Source of the DNA: Peptococcaceae bacterium BRH_c23
GTDB taxonomy: Bacteria > Bacillota_B > Desulfitobacteriia > Desulfitobacteriales > Desulfitobacteriaceae
Assembly: GCA_000961805.1 (NCBI GenBank)
Contig: LADV01000076.1
Span: 1-26,802 of the forward strand
Length of the DNA: 26,802 nucleotides
Direction: 5' to 3'
The notes below the pieces were generated by a model that was given only the letters and a program-made list of their open reading frames with translations, did not search any database and had not been told where the DNA came from. A program made the translations under genes and the position numbers. Below, in pieces: positions 7,942 to 16,025 of this stretch (position 1 is its first letter; each line of letters starts with the position of its first letter).

Positions 7942-9042
7942 ATGGCAGGCGAAACGATAAGTCTAATTGGAGAAGTTATGACATTCATAGATATCACCCC
8001 GAAGGCAGCATTTTCTATGGCAGGACTTGGATTTTTAGGGGGGATGTTAAGTGGTTTTATTGGAAGCGGGGGTGCCTTTATAATGACCCCAGGTATGATG
8101 GCCCTTGGGGTTCCGGGCATCGTTGCGGTAAGTTCAAACCTGGCCCACAAATTTGGCAAGGCAATGGTTGGGGCAAGAAAGCACTCCAAAATGGGAAATG
8201 TGGATGCACGGTTGGGAATTTTCATGGTTGCGTTCCTTTTAATAGGCGTTAAGTTAGCAGTCTTCCTTAACGAGCATATATTTAACACTTTAGGTAAGGC
8301 TGGTTCTAACCTGTATATAAGTTTGGTATTTGTTGTACTCTTATCGGGTCTTTCCCTCTTTATTTTGAGAGATATATTTAATCCTAATCATAAAAAGGGA
8401 GCCAATAAACCCACGGGATTTGCTGAAAAACTTGCTAAAATTAATATCCCGCCGATGATTCATTTTAAAGTAGCTAATGTTCGAGTATCCTTATGGTTCG
8501 TTGCTATTATTGGATTGGCAACCGGTTGGTTAGCAGGTACTGTCGGTGTGGGCGGATTTATTGGAGTTCCTGCCATGATTTATGTCTTAGGTATTCCTAC
8601 GATGGTGGCTGCAGGGACAGAATTATTCTTAGCAATTTTCTCAGGGGCCTTTGGAGCCTTTAACTATGCCTTGAATGGTTTTGTGGACATTCGTTTGGTC
8701 TTACTACTTTACTTAGGTTCACTGTTAGGCTTGCATATTGGGGCTAATGCTACTAAAATGGTTTCTGAAATGCAAATTAAATTTGTAATGGCAGTAGTTA
8801 TCGGTATGTCTGCTGTAAGCAGGGCTTTCGCCATTCCCAAATATTTAGTGGATCTTCAAATGGCTAATTTTTCTGCAGGAGTTGCCCGTGTTCTTGATTT
8901 GGCTGCTACGGTTACTTTGTATGGTGGTGCTATAGTTGGAGTAATAATGATTTGCCGTTATATTATGCGTTTTAAACAGGGCCAAAAGTTGAAGACTCAT
9001 ACTATTCATCTTAAAGAACATTCAAATCGAGATTCAGCATAA
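7942..9042 (+). CDS. TauE/SafE-family anion permease (COG0730)
   Basis: The 366-residue polytopic protein has the internal repeat typical of the TauE/SafE family. The first half has GFLGGMLSGFIGSGGAFIMTP near residue 30 and the second half has ATGWLAGTVGVGGFIGVPAMI near residue 195. Members are proposed to move sulfite, sulfonates or related anions out of or into the cell. The ATG follows AAAGGGGGACG. It lies between the small membrane protein and the second UspA gene. An insert of about 50 hydrophilic residues (near 150-175) separates the two halves, and a basic cytoplasmic tail ends the protein. In a sulfate reducer, sulfite or sulfonate handling is plausible, but the substrate is inferred. 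Confidence 0.88.
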   Translation: MAGETISLIGEVMTFIDITPKAAFSMAGLGFLGGMLSGFIGSGGAFIMTPGMMALGVPGIVAVSSNLAHKFGKAMVGARKHSKMGNVDARLGIFMVAFLLIGVKLAVFLNEHIFNTLGKAGSNLYISLVFVVLLSGLSLFILRDIFNPNHKKGANKPTGFAEKLAKINIPPMIHFKVANVRVSLWFVAIIGLATGWLAGTVGVGGFIGVPAMIYVLGIPTMVAAGTELFLAIFSGAFGAFNYALNGFVDIRLVLLLYLGSLLGLHIGANATKMVSEMQIKFVMAVVIGMSAVSRAFAIPKYLVDLQMANFSAGVARVLDLAATVTLYGGAIVGVIMICRYIMRFKQGQKLKTHTIHLKEHSNRDSA

Positions 9043-9065
9043 GGAATTTATTTAGACTCCTTATG
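9038..9065 (+). terminator. Weak hairpin at the 3' end of the TauE/SafE gene
   Basis: The 8-bp arms CATAAGGA (9038-9045) and TCCTTATG (9058-9065) span the stop codon. There is no T-run. It may only partly reduce read-through into the UspA gene. Confidence 0.35.
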
Positions 9066-9140
9066 AGCTTCTTACAATTGGAAACTAATTTATAACTAAG
9101 AATGGTATAGTTACTTAAACTAGAATGAGGTGATGTTAAT

Positions 9141-9752
9141 ATGGAAGATGGTAAGTTATTAAAGGTGCTTCTTTATTTTGATGGTTCACGGCATTCCTTT
9201 TCCGCAGCAGTTTATACTGCCAACCTCTTTAATAGGATACCGAACATGTCTTTAACCGTCTTGCATGTCCGAGAAAATGTTGAAGGGTCTAAACAAGAAG
9301 AGTATAATTTGATGGAAATCTGGTCGACTGATCTTAATTCGGATTGGGCAAAAAGCTTATTAGAAAAGGTAGATGTGGATAAACGCAGCCAGTATTCTGA
9401 AATTATAGCCAAGACTAATCAAATATTTTCTGAGAGAGGGCATAATGTCAATCAACAGATTATCTTTGCCAATGCGAATATTCCCGATACAGTAGATGCG
9501 ATTATCGATTATGCAACCAACAAAGGATTTGAACTAATTATTATGGGTACACGAGGGCTAACTAGCCTAAAAGGTTTAATATATGGTAGTTTAGCGCATA
9601 GTGTGCTCAATAAATCAGATATACCAGTTTTGTTAATCAAGAAACTTCCTCAAGAGTTTGTCGATGGTTTTTGCTCCTCCTCTTCAGGGAAATCTTCATC
9701 CCCTCGTACCAAAGAACGGAGTGATCATTTACATCTGGCAAAATCAATATAA
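9141..9752 (+). CDS. Universal stress protein UspA family (copy 2)
   Basis: The 203-residue UspA-like protein is strongly similar along its length to the one at 3657. The ATP-binding motif is complete here: GTRG at 136-139 and GS at 149-150 with nine residues between. After residue 175 it has a 28-residue Ser/Lys/Arg-rich tail that copy 1 lacks. The ATG follows GAGGTGATG. It lies about 100 nt after the TauE/SafE gene in the same direction and ends at a strong terminator. It is therefore likely the last gene of the sigma-54 operon, though the gap could hold its own promoter. A role in sensing energy or anion stress linked to the permease is inference. Confidence 0.9.
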   Translation: MEDGKLLKVLLYFDGSRHSFSAAVYTANLFNRIPNMSLTVLHVRENVEGSKQEEYNLMEIWSTDLNSDWAKSLLEKVDVDKRSQYSEIIAKTNQIFSERGHNVNQQIIFANANIPDTVDAIIDYATNKGFELIIMGTRGLTSLKGLIYGSLAHSVLNKSDIPVLLIKKLPQEFVDGFCSSSSGKSSSPRTKERSDHLHLAKSI

Positions 9753-9771
9753 TCCAGATAGGAAAAAAATT

Positions 9772-9812
9772 AGTCCAGGAGAGAAAAAAACCTCTCCTGG
9801 ACTTTATTTTAT
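9772..9812. terminator. Terminator between UspA copy 2 and the M29 peptidase
   Basis: The 12-bp perfect arms 9772-9783 and 9792-9803 have an A-run before and TTATTTTAT after. It separates two convergent genes and may serve both. Confidence 0.88.
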
Positions 9813-9899
9813 AGACAGAATCCTATGCCACATCGCTGTAGCACTGCTGAATGCAAATTGGCTATTTCAGGTTACTTTATATCCATCAGTGGATATACT

Positions 9900-11135
9900 T
9901 TAAATTCTAAAGGCAAAGTTACCATCTTTAAAGATGGGGACTTCTTCTTCATCAACAGTAAACCCTATGATATCAAGATCGCTAGTCCCAATCATAAAGT
10001 CAACGTGCACAAGTGAATCATTGACTCCCGCTTGCTCTAATTCTTTTGGTGTTAAATTTGCGCCATTTTCAAGACACACAGGGTAGGCTTTGCCAATCGC
10101 TAAATGGCAGGACGCGTTTTCATCAAAGAGGGTATTAAAGAACAAAATCTTTGAGTTTGAAATCGGAGAATCAAACGGAACAAGAGCTACCTCGCCGAGA
10201 TAATGTGAACCCTCGTCTGTTTCAATAATGTTCTTAAGTGTTTCGAATCCTTTCTGGGCACTGAAGTCAATAATTCTGCCGTCCTTGAAGGTTAAGGAAA
10301 ATTGTTCAATTAGGTTTCCATTGTAATTCAAGGGCATAGAAGAAACAACAATACCATTAACCCCTGTTTTTTCAGGTAATGTAAACACCTCTTCAGTGGG
10401 CAGATTAGCGATAAATTCTAATCCATCAGGTGTATACTCCGAACCCCCAAGCCAAGTATAGTTATCCGGGAGGTTAATTCTCAAGTCAGTACCCAGTGAA
10501 TTCTTATAGTGAAGAGATTTTAAGGCAGAGGAATTCAAAAAGTCTAGTCTGGTTTTAAGATTCGCTTTGTGCTCCTGCCAAGAAGTATCCGGATTTTGAG
10601 TGTCGACGCGCACCGTTTTCAAGATGACCTCCCATAGCTTCTCAATCGACTTCTCTTCAGAAAGGTGAGGAAAGACTTTCATAGCCCAAGCTGCAGTCGG
10701 TATTGAAACAACGCACCAAACATTTTTATTGCTCATTAGCCGTTCCCTATAGTCTTTGAGAGCTGTACTGCTGGCTTTTTGAGCCTTAGTCATTCTATCG
10801 GGGTTGACATCCTTCATAAGCTCAGGGTCTGAAGCAGAGATGCTTAAGAAAGCTGCTCCTTGGTGAACATAAGAAAGATAAAATTCCTTCTGCCAAGCTG
10901 GGAACTCTTCAAAAACTTCTTCTGGAGCATGTAAGAATCGAATTTTGGAAAACAGTTCATCTTTCCATTGGATCACGACGTCTCGTGCACCAGCCTCATA
11001 AGCCACTTGAGAAACCAAACGTGTAAAGGGCGCACATTCGATCGGAGAAGTAATGACTAGCATTTGCTTAGGCTGTAGGTTTAAACCTGTTTTTACAATA
11101 AGGTGAGCATATTTTCTGATTAAATCGTTATCCAT
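9900..11135 (-). CDS. M29 family metallo-aminopeptidase (AmpS/PepS-like)
   Basis: The 411-residue protein matches the M29 (thermophilic aminopeptidase) family, cytoplasmic enzymes that remove N-terminal residues from peptides using two metal ions. The C-terminal VHVDFMIGT block with metal-binding His377 and Asp379 is diagnostic. The N-terminal half has the LIVKTGLNLQPKQMLVI opening typical of the family. The ATG at 11135 follows AAGGAGCC; the in-frame TTG 15 nt upstream overlaps that ribosome binding site and is unlikely. The gene stands alone on the minus strand. Its length is normal, and nothing links it to the transport genes beside it. Confidence 0.9.
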   Translation of the reverse strand: MDNDLIRKYAHLIVKTGLNLQPKQMLVITSPIECAPFTRLVSQVAYEAGARDVVIQWKDELFSKIRFLHAPEEVFEEFPAWQKEFYLSYVHQGAAFLSISASDPELMKDVNPDRMTKAQKASSTALKDYRERLMSNKNVWCVVSIPTAAWAMKVFPHLSEEKSIEKLWEVILKTVRVDTQNPDTSWQEHKANLKTRLDFLNSSALKSLHYKNSLGTDLRINLPDNYTWLGGSEYTPDGLEFIANLPTEEVFTLPEKTGVNGIVVSSMPLNYNGNLIEQFSLTFKDGRIIDFSAQKGFETLKNIIETDEGSHYLGEVALVPFDSPISNSKILFFNTLFDENASCHLAIGKAYPVCLENGANLTPKELEQAGVNDSLVHVDFMIGTSDLDIIGFTVDEEEVPIFKDGNFAFRI

Positions 11136-11327
11136 AAAGGCTCCTTTCAATATTCAAGGATACTTGAACCAGCAAAGAGTAAATCGTTTTAACTTTAATT
11201 TAACTAAGATCGAGTATCTAAGATGAGAAATTATACCATATTATACAGGGTGGATACAAAATTAGCCATATCGGCCGAAAGGCAATGTGGGAAGATATAG
11301 ATATTAAGATATTTTCATTAGAAATTA

Positions 11328-11336
11328 TGATATAAT
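11328..11336 (+). promoter_or_regulatory. Extended -10 promoter of the cupin gene
   Basis: TGATATAAT gives a perfect -10 hexamer with an upstream TG, 32 nt before the ATG at 11368. The -35 region is weak, as is common with extended -10 promoters. Confidence 0.5.
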
Positions 11337-11367
11337 TTATAAAAATTTATTCTGAAGGAGCAATAAA

Positions 11368-11721
11368 ATGATAAAACATTTGGAAGATTTGAGAAAAGAT
11401 ACAGTTTCTGAATTCCGTGGGGGGAAAGGCGTAATCCAGATGACACACTTTCTGGACGTTGAAAAAGACGAATTTAAAGGCAAAGGTCGGTTATTTGCTA
11501 AAAATGTCTTAAAACCTGGCACATCCATTGGTCTGCATGAACACGTTGGAGATTCCGAAACCTATGTGATTCTAAGTGGAGAAGGTCTGGTTAATGATAA
11601 TGGAGACCAAAAAGTTGTTAAACCTGGAGATGTGATCATTACAAGAAATGGAGAAAAACACTCTATTACAAATACCGGAACGTTTGACTTGGAATTTCTG
11701 GCCTTAATCTTATTCGATTAG
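11368..11721 (+). CDS. Single-domain cupin_2 protein
   Basis: The 117-residue protein is a small cupin. Motif 1 supplies His57, His59 and Glu64 (GLHEHVGDSETYVILSGEG). Motif 2 supplies His98 within PGDVIITRNGEKHSITN. All four usual metal ligands are present, so it can bind a divalent metal. The ATG follows GAAGGAG. Such small cupins include isomerases, dioxygenases and sugar-binding or sensor proteins, and the sequence does not decide between them. The gene is monocistronic, between the M29 peptidase (divergent) and the TerD fusion. Confidence 0.85.
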   Translation: MIKHLEDLRKDTVSEFRGGKGVIQMTHFLDVEKDEFKGKGRLFAKNVLKPGTSIGLHEHVGDSETYVILSGEGLVNDNGDQKVVKPGDVIITRNGEKHSITNTGTFDLEFLALILFD

Positions 11722-11887
11722 TAAGGTTGAGAGCTTGGCTGTTCTCAAGTCCTTTGGATTTATTGGAAAATCTATAGATAGGTGATATAATTCCCTTGTT
11801 GAGAAAATTTGTCATAGGGATAATAGTTGTTGGACGTTACAGTTCGGAGCTTAGGAGTATGAACTATTAGAAAGGTAGGATTAAATA

Positions 11888-13315
11888 ATGGCGGTAAGAC
11901 TTAGTAAAGGGCAGAAAATTGACCTCACGAAAAGTAATCCGAACTTGAAAGAAATTATCGTTGGGTTAGGCTGGGATTCGAACCAAGCGTCAAGTAGTTA
12001 TAGCTTTGACTTAGATGCCTCGGCTTTTTTAATGGGATCGAACGGTAAAGTGAAAGATGAAAACGATCTTGTCTTTTACAACAATCCCTCAGGTGGACAA
12101 GGTTCTGTAAAGCACAGTGGGGATAACAAGAAAGGCTCCGGCGAGGGTGATGACGAGCAGATTCATATAAATCTCACGGCAGTGCCTACATATATCGAGC
12201 GGATTGCTTTTACAATAACCATTAATGACGCTCAAATGAAACGGCAGAGTTTTGGAGATATCAAAAATGCTTATGTGCGTATTTTGAACGGTGGCACGAA
12301 GGAATTACTCCTTAAATACGAGCTAGGGCAGGAATTTTCCGTGGAAACCGCTATTGTCGCTGCAGAAATATATCGACATTCTGGAGAATGGAAATTTAAC
12401 GCTATTGGGAGCGGGTTCCAGGGCGGATTGGCTGCTCTCTGTGGCAATTTCGGGTTAGAGGTAGAGGAAGAACAACCTTCAGCCAGCGCTAATAGATCGG
12501 TGAGTAATAGTTACGGAAACACAGGAAATACGAACTTTGCAACGAGTACATCAGCTGTGCCTTACAGTAGTACCCAAAACCATAATCAAAATCAGTATCA
12601 TAACTCACAGTCCTATGGACAAACTCAAACTAATTCCCAGCCCTATGGTCAATCGAATTATAGTGGTCATTCGGCGAATCAAGCTGGTATGGCCTGCCCA
12701 CGTTGCCATTCAAATCAGGTGACTGCCGGTAAAAAAGGATTTGGCATTGGCAAAGCTGCAATCGGCGGTATTTTGTTAGGCCCAGTCGGGTTATTGGCTG
12801 GATTTATTGGCAGTAAAAATGTGGAATTTGTTTGCCTGAGCTGTAAAGAGCGTTGGAATTCCGGAAGTAACACGAATACCGCAGAGTGGCTACAGAAGCA
12901 AGCCGAAAATGCCCGTGGTGTTGTGAACAAGTATATGGGGAAAGACCTTACAGAGGCCTTGGTCGCTGGTAGCGCTTTAGTAGCTATAGCAGACGGGTTT
13001 ATAGACCCTTCGGAAAGGGAGAAGCTCATTGATTATTTCCGCACTAGTCAGGAAATGAAAGGGATTAATATTAATGAAGTAGATTCCCGATTTAATTACT
13101 TTGTTCAGCGAATTCAGAATGACCGTATGCTAGGTAAGGCGGAAGCATTGCGGACAATTGGTAAGTTAGCGAGTAAACCAGAAGCTGCGCGTTTGGTGGT
13201 ACGCTTGTGCTGTGCAATCGGTTTTGCTGATGGGGAATTTGCTCCGGTAGAAAAGCAGACTGTAGAGGAAATATGCCGCGAGGTTCACTTGGATCCCAGG
13301 GAGTTTATATTCTAA
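11888..13315 (+). CDS. TerD-zinc ribbon-TerB fusion protein
   Basis: The 475-residue protein joins three parts. Residues 1-190 form a TerD domain, with SFDLDASAFLM at 39-49 and the calcium-binding GDNKKGSGEGDDE loop at 78-90. Residues 198-265 are a low-complexity Asn/Gln/Ser/Tyr-rich linker. Residues 268-325 are a CxxC...CxxC ribbon (C270, C273, C316, C319) whose fingers enclose a Gly-rich hydrophobic hairpin. Residues 345-475 are a TerB-type helical domain with acidic ADGFIDPSE and ADGEFAPVE loops. TerD and TerB belong to the tellurite resistance/stress system and are linked to membrane-associated metal sensing. The start is ATG after AGGTAGG. No other ter gene lies nearby, and a 23-bp hairpin follows. 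Confidence 0.88.
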   Translation: MAVRLSKGQKIDLTKSNPNLKEIIVGLGWDSNQASSSYSFDLDASAFLMGSNGKVKDENDLVFYNNPSGGQGSVKHSGDNKKGSGEGDDEQIHINLTAVPTYIERIAFTITINDAQMKRQSFGDIKNAYVRILNGGTKELLLKYELGQEFSVETAIVAAEIYRHSGEWKFNAIGSGFQGGLAALCGNFGLEVEEEQPSASANRSVSNSYGNTGNTNFATSTSAVPYSSTQNHNQNQYHNSQSYGQTQTNSQPYGQSNYSGHSANQAGMACPRCHSNQVTAGKKGFGIGKAAIGGILLGPVGLLAGFIGSKNVEFVCLSCKERWNSGSNTNTAEWLQKQAENARGVVNKYMGKDLTEALVAGSALVAIADGFIDPSEREKLIDYFRTSQEMKGININEVDSRFNYFVQRIQNDRMLGKAEALRTIGKLASKPEAARLVVRLCCAIGFADGEFAPVEKQTVEEICREVHLDPREFIF

Positions 13316-13434
13316 GCGTTTGTATTTTAGGTTGTTGCATAGTTGATACAATGTAGAAAATACACACCGAATAGTGGTGCTTATGCAAACTAATTATTGG
13401 AGTTGCTTGTAAACCCTTGGAATTGGTCACAAGA

Positions 13435-13495
13435 AATAAAATAGATAAGTCCGAATTAACACATGTATTGTAAATTCGGACTTATCTATTTTATT
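13435..13495. terminator. Perfect 23-bp terminator after the TerD fusion gene
   Basis: The arms 13435-13457 and 13473-13495 are exact reverse complements with a 15-nt loop, with A-rich left and T-rich right edges. It separates the ter gene from the regulator remnant. Confidence 0.9.
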
Positions 13496-13533
13496 AGACG
13501 ATTTCAACACTTAAGAATTCATGTTTTTGTGGC

Positions 13534-14122
13534 TTATTAAAGGAAAGTGACCAAGAGAAAAGTATTTGGGAGAAGTTCATCAATGGCGGGGATATTGATA
13601 CTACGAAATTACAGTTAGAAGTTTTAGATTCATGGCAAAGGTGTAAAAAAAGGAGATTTCCGAGCGGATTTGTACTACCGCATCAACGTTGTCAGCATTG
13701 AACTACCGCCCTTGCGAGAGAGAAAAGGGGATATCTCTCTTTTAATAGCTCACTTTGTCCAAAAAATGTCAGAACGAATGGAAAAGAAAATAGAGATTAT
13801 TACCCCGGATGTATATAGAAACTGTGCACTGTATGATTGGCCAGGAAATGTACGCGAATTACAGAACATAATCGAACGGGCTGTGACTTTAGTAGAGGGA
13901 AACACAATAAGTTCGCATTTATTCCCAGAAAGATTAGCTAAATTATCGGATGACTTTCCTCATACCCCAGAGGCTCGCAAACTTAAAGATTATAGAAAGA
14001 CGTTAGAACATGACGCGATTCAAGCGTGCATTGAAACATGTGGAGGTAATATGACCCAGGTGGCCAAAGAACTTGGTATTTCCCGCCCCACACTTTACCG
14101 TAAACTAAAGGAACTTGGATAA
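13534..14122 (+). pseudogene. Sigma-54-dependent activator with central deletion
   Basis: Two ends of one regulator survive. The segment 13534-13650 reads an N-terminal block (SIWEKFINGGDIDTTKLQLE, then VLDSWQRCKK) typical of GAF/PAS-containing sigma-54 activators. From about 13652, in another frame, it reads GDFRADLYYRINV, then the end of the AAA+ domain (PPLRERKGDI, WPGNVRELQN) and a complete Fis-type helix-turn-helix (ISRPTLYRKLKELG) ending at 14122. The sensor domain, Walker A, GAFTGA and Walker B are all missing, about 400 residues in a normal member, and the join changes frame. No start codon precedes the N-terminal block in frame. It cannot activate sigma-54, but a Fis domain could still be made from the TTG at 13670. 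It lies just upstream of a consensus sigma-54 promoter. Confidence 0.88.
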
Positions 14123-14133
14123 AATACGAAATT

Positions 14134-14182
14134 GTTAAACAAATGAGACACGTATCAAGATTACGTGTCTCATTTGTTTAAC
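14134..14182. terminator. Perfect 21-bp hairpin after the regulator remnant
   Basis: The arms 14134-14154 and 14162-14182 are exact reverse complements around a 7-nt loop. The right arm ends in GTTTAAC with no long T-run. It is likely the terminator of the regulator gene. Confidence 0.75.
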
Positions 14183-14316
14183 ACTAGTAAAATTGAGGTT
14201 ATTAAATCATGGAGTTGAATGATCTTACTATATTCCAAATAGGTTAGGGGATGAAATGGCACATCTTACGAATGTATGCTAATCATTAAATTCAATGGAA
14301 TCAACTTTTTTCTATC

Positions 14317-14354
14317 AAACACTTGAGTTTTAAATATCAAGTGTTTCTTTTTTA
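14317..14354 (+). terminator. Hairpin with T-run upstream of the sigma-54 promoter
   Basis: The arms AAACACTTGA (14317-14326) and TCAAGTGTTT (14337-14346) are followed by CTTTTTT. This is a standard intrinsic terminator that would insulate the operon from upstream read-through. Confidence 0.85.
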
Positions 14355-14410
14355 TTACACATATAATAGAGCACTGCTAAAAAACCTTGAATTTTCATAA
14401 CTTTCTGAAT

Positions 14411-14426
14411 TGGCACGGGTCTTGCA
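14411..14426 (+). promoter_or_regulatory. Consensus sigma-54 (-24/-12) promoter of the flavoenzyme operon
   Basis: TGGCACGGGTCTTGCA matches TGGCACG-N4-TTGCA at every defined position. The predicted start is near 14438, leaving a leader of about 125 nt before the ATG at 14565. The leader contains a small TGCTTG/CAAGCA hairpin. The neighbouring activator gene is a remnant. Confidence 0.9.
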
Positions 14427-14564
14427 ATGTTTCTACGTTAAACTAGAGGATTTTTTGTGCTTGCTTTAATGACTTTTCAAGCATGAATTAAGGTGGTGGA
14501 TTTACAAAAACAATAAAACAACACAATAATAGTTGAATTAATTTTTGAGGAGAGTGGAATTTCA

Positions 14565-15917
14565 ATGTCAGATAAGTTTAAAAATCTTATGTCACCTCTA
14601 AAAATTGGTCCTGTAGAACTAAAAAATCGTGTAGTTCTCGCCCCAATGAATGAGACAATGTCAGGCTACCAAGGGCAGGCAACGGAGGAGATGAATTCTT
14701 ACTTTGCCGCTAGAGCGAAGGGTGGGACCGGACTTATTACAACAGGTGCGATCATGGGGACGAGGCTGGCGGCTAAATATGTGTGGCAGCGTAACCTTAA
14801 CCTTTATGAATTAGGCCATGTTCAAGGACTTCATCAACTAACCGAACGGGTTCATCATTTCGGTGCTCAGATTGCTGCCCAGATGACAATTGGCTTTGGC
14901 AGGCAAGGTCATTCAAATGATCACCATGACCTTGCGCCAGCAGCTACGGGAGGCCTTCCCTATGAAATGTCTTTAGATATGCAGCCGGTTGCGGTTGCAG
15001 CAGGTTGCCGAAAGTTTGAAAGTCCCCGTGCGAATTTGATAGGTCAGAATACACGGGAGATGACAATTGATGAGATAAGAAGCGAACAGAAAGAGTTCGC
15101 TCATAGTTGTCAGTTAGCCGGAATAGCTGGCTTTGACGCAATAGAGCTTCATGGGCCTCATGGTTACCTGGAGCATCAGTTTCTTTCGCCTTTGACTAAT
15201 AAGAGAACCGATATGTATGGCGGTTCTTGGAGAAACCGTAAGCGTTTTTTGCTCGAGGTTAGTGAACAAGTACGTTATGCCATGGGTACTGGTGTAGCGG
15301 TTGGTTGCCGCATAAGTGCCGAGGAACACGTAGAAGGAGGTCTTACTCGCGAGGAGATGATAGACGTTGCCCTAGACCTGCAAGCCCTTGGAATAGACTA
15401 CATCAGTCTTTCTGATGGCGGCGGATATGAGGATGCTGGGCATTTGGTTCCTGAAGCTAACCGTGCAGAGCATTTCCCGGACCAAGCGGCCGAGTTCAAA
15501 AGGGCTTTGAAGGTCCCTGTGATCTGTACTTCGATACATGATCCGTTACTTGCTGAGTCAATGTTGGTAGAGGGTAAAGCAGACTTAATAGCTATGGGAA
15601 GGCAGCTATTCTGTGATCCGGAGTGGGTTAATAAAGTTGCCGAGGATCGTATTCAGGACATTGTTCGCTGCAAGCGTTGCAATATTTGCCTTACTAGATG
15701 CTTGGCCGGAGTCCCCCCCCGCTGCCCTTTTAACCCTAATCTTGGCAGGGAATGGGCAATGGATGAATACAAGATTGGTCCACGCACGAAGAATGAGCCT
15801 ATGATGCCACGGGCTTTAGGAGCAGGAATGCCGGCCTTGGATCGCCCTTGGTGGAAGAAGGAACTATCGTATATGGAAGATAGTCAGTATGTTTTCCGTG
15901 GTCCTGGTCCCCGTTAA
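14565..15917 (+). CDS. Old Yellow Enzyme-type NADH:flavin oxidoreductase with Fe-S motif
   Basis: The 450-residue protein has an OYE (FMN-binding TIM barrel) domain at about 8-350. It starts with PLKIGPVELKNRVVLAPM and has the substrate-site block ELHGPHGYLEHQFLSPLTNK followed by MYGGS. A cysteine cluster follows (C369, C372, C375, C379, C387; C-x2-C-x2-C-x3-C-x7-C) that should bind a [4Fe-4S] cluster, as in 2,4-dienoyl-CoA reductase, enoate reductase and the Bai enzymes. Unlike those (about 640-670 residues) it lacks the C-terminal FAD/NAD(P) domain and stops 63 residues after the last Cys, so electrons must come from another protein. The NuoG/GltD-type fusion downstream is a candidate donor. 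The start is ATG after GAGGAGAG. Such enzymes reduce activated C=C bonds; the substrate is unknown. Confidence 0.88.
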   Translation: MSDKFKNLMSPLKIGPVELKNRVVLAPMNETMSGYQGQATEEMNSYFAARAKGGTGLITTGAIMGTRLAAKYVWQRNLNLYELGHVQGLHQLTERVHHFGAQIAAQMTIGFGRQGHSNDHHDLAPAATGGLPYEMSLDMQPVAVAAGCRKFESPRANLIGQNTREMTIDEIRSEQKEFAHSCQLAGIAGFDAIELHGPHGYLEHQFLSPLTNKRTDMYGGSWRNRKRFLLEVSEQVRYAMGTGVAVGCRISAEEHVEGGLTREEMIDVALDLQALGIDYISLSDGGGYEDAGHLVPEANRAEHFPDQAAEFKRALKVPVICTSIHDPLLAESMLVEGKADLIAMGRQLFCDPEWVNKVAEDRIQDIVRCKRCNICLTRCLAGVPPRCPFNPNLGREWAMDEYKIGPRTKNEPMMPRALGAGMPALDRPWWKKELSYMEDSQYVFRGPGPR

Positions 15918-16025
15918 TTGATGCTAGGAGAGGGAGGCTGTTTCTATAAGGTACTTTCTAAATGGGAATAGCCAAATTCTTGCAGCAAGTTGACATAAAT
16001 TTTATCCTGGAGAAAGGGGCTCTAG

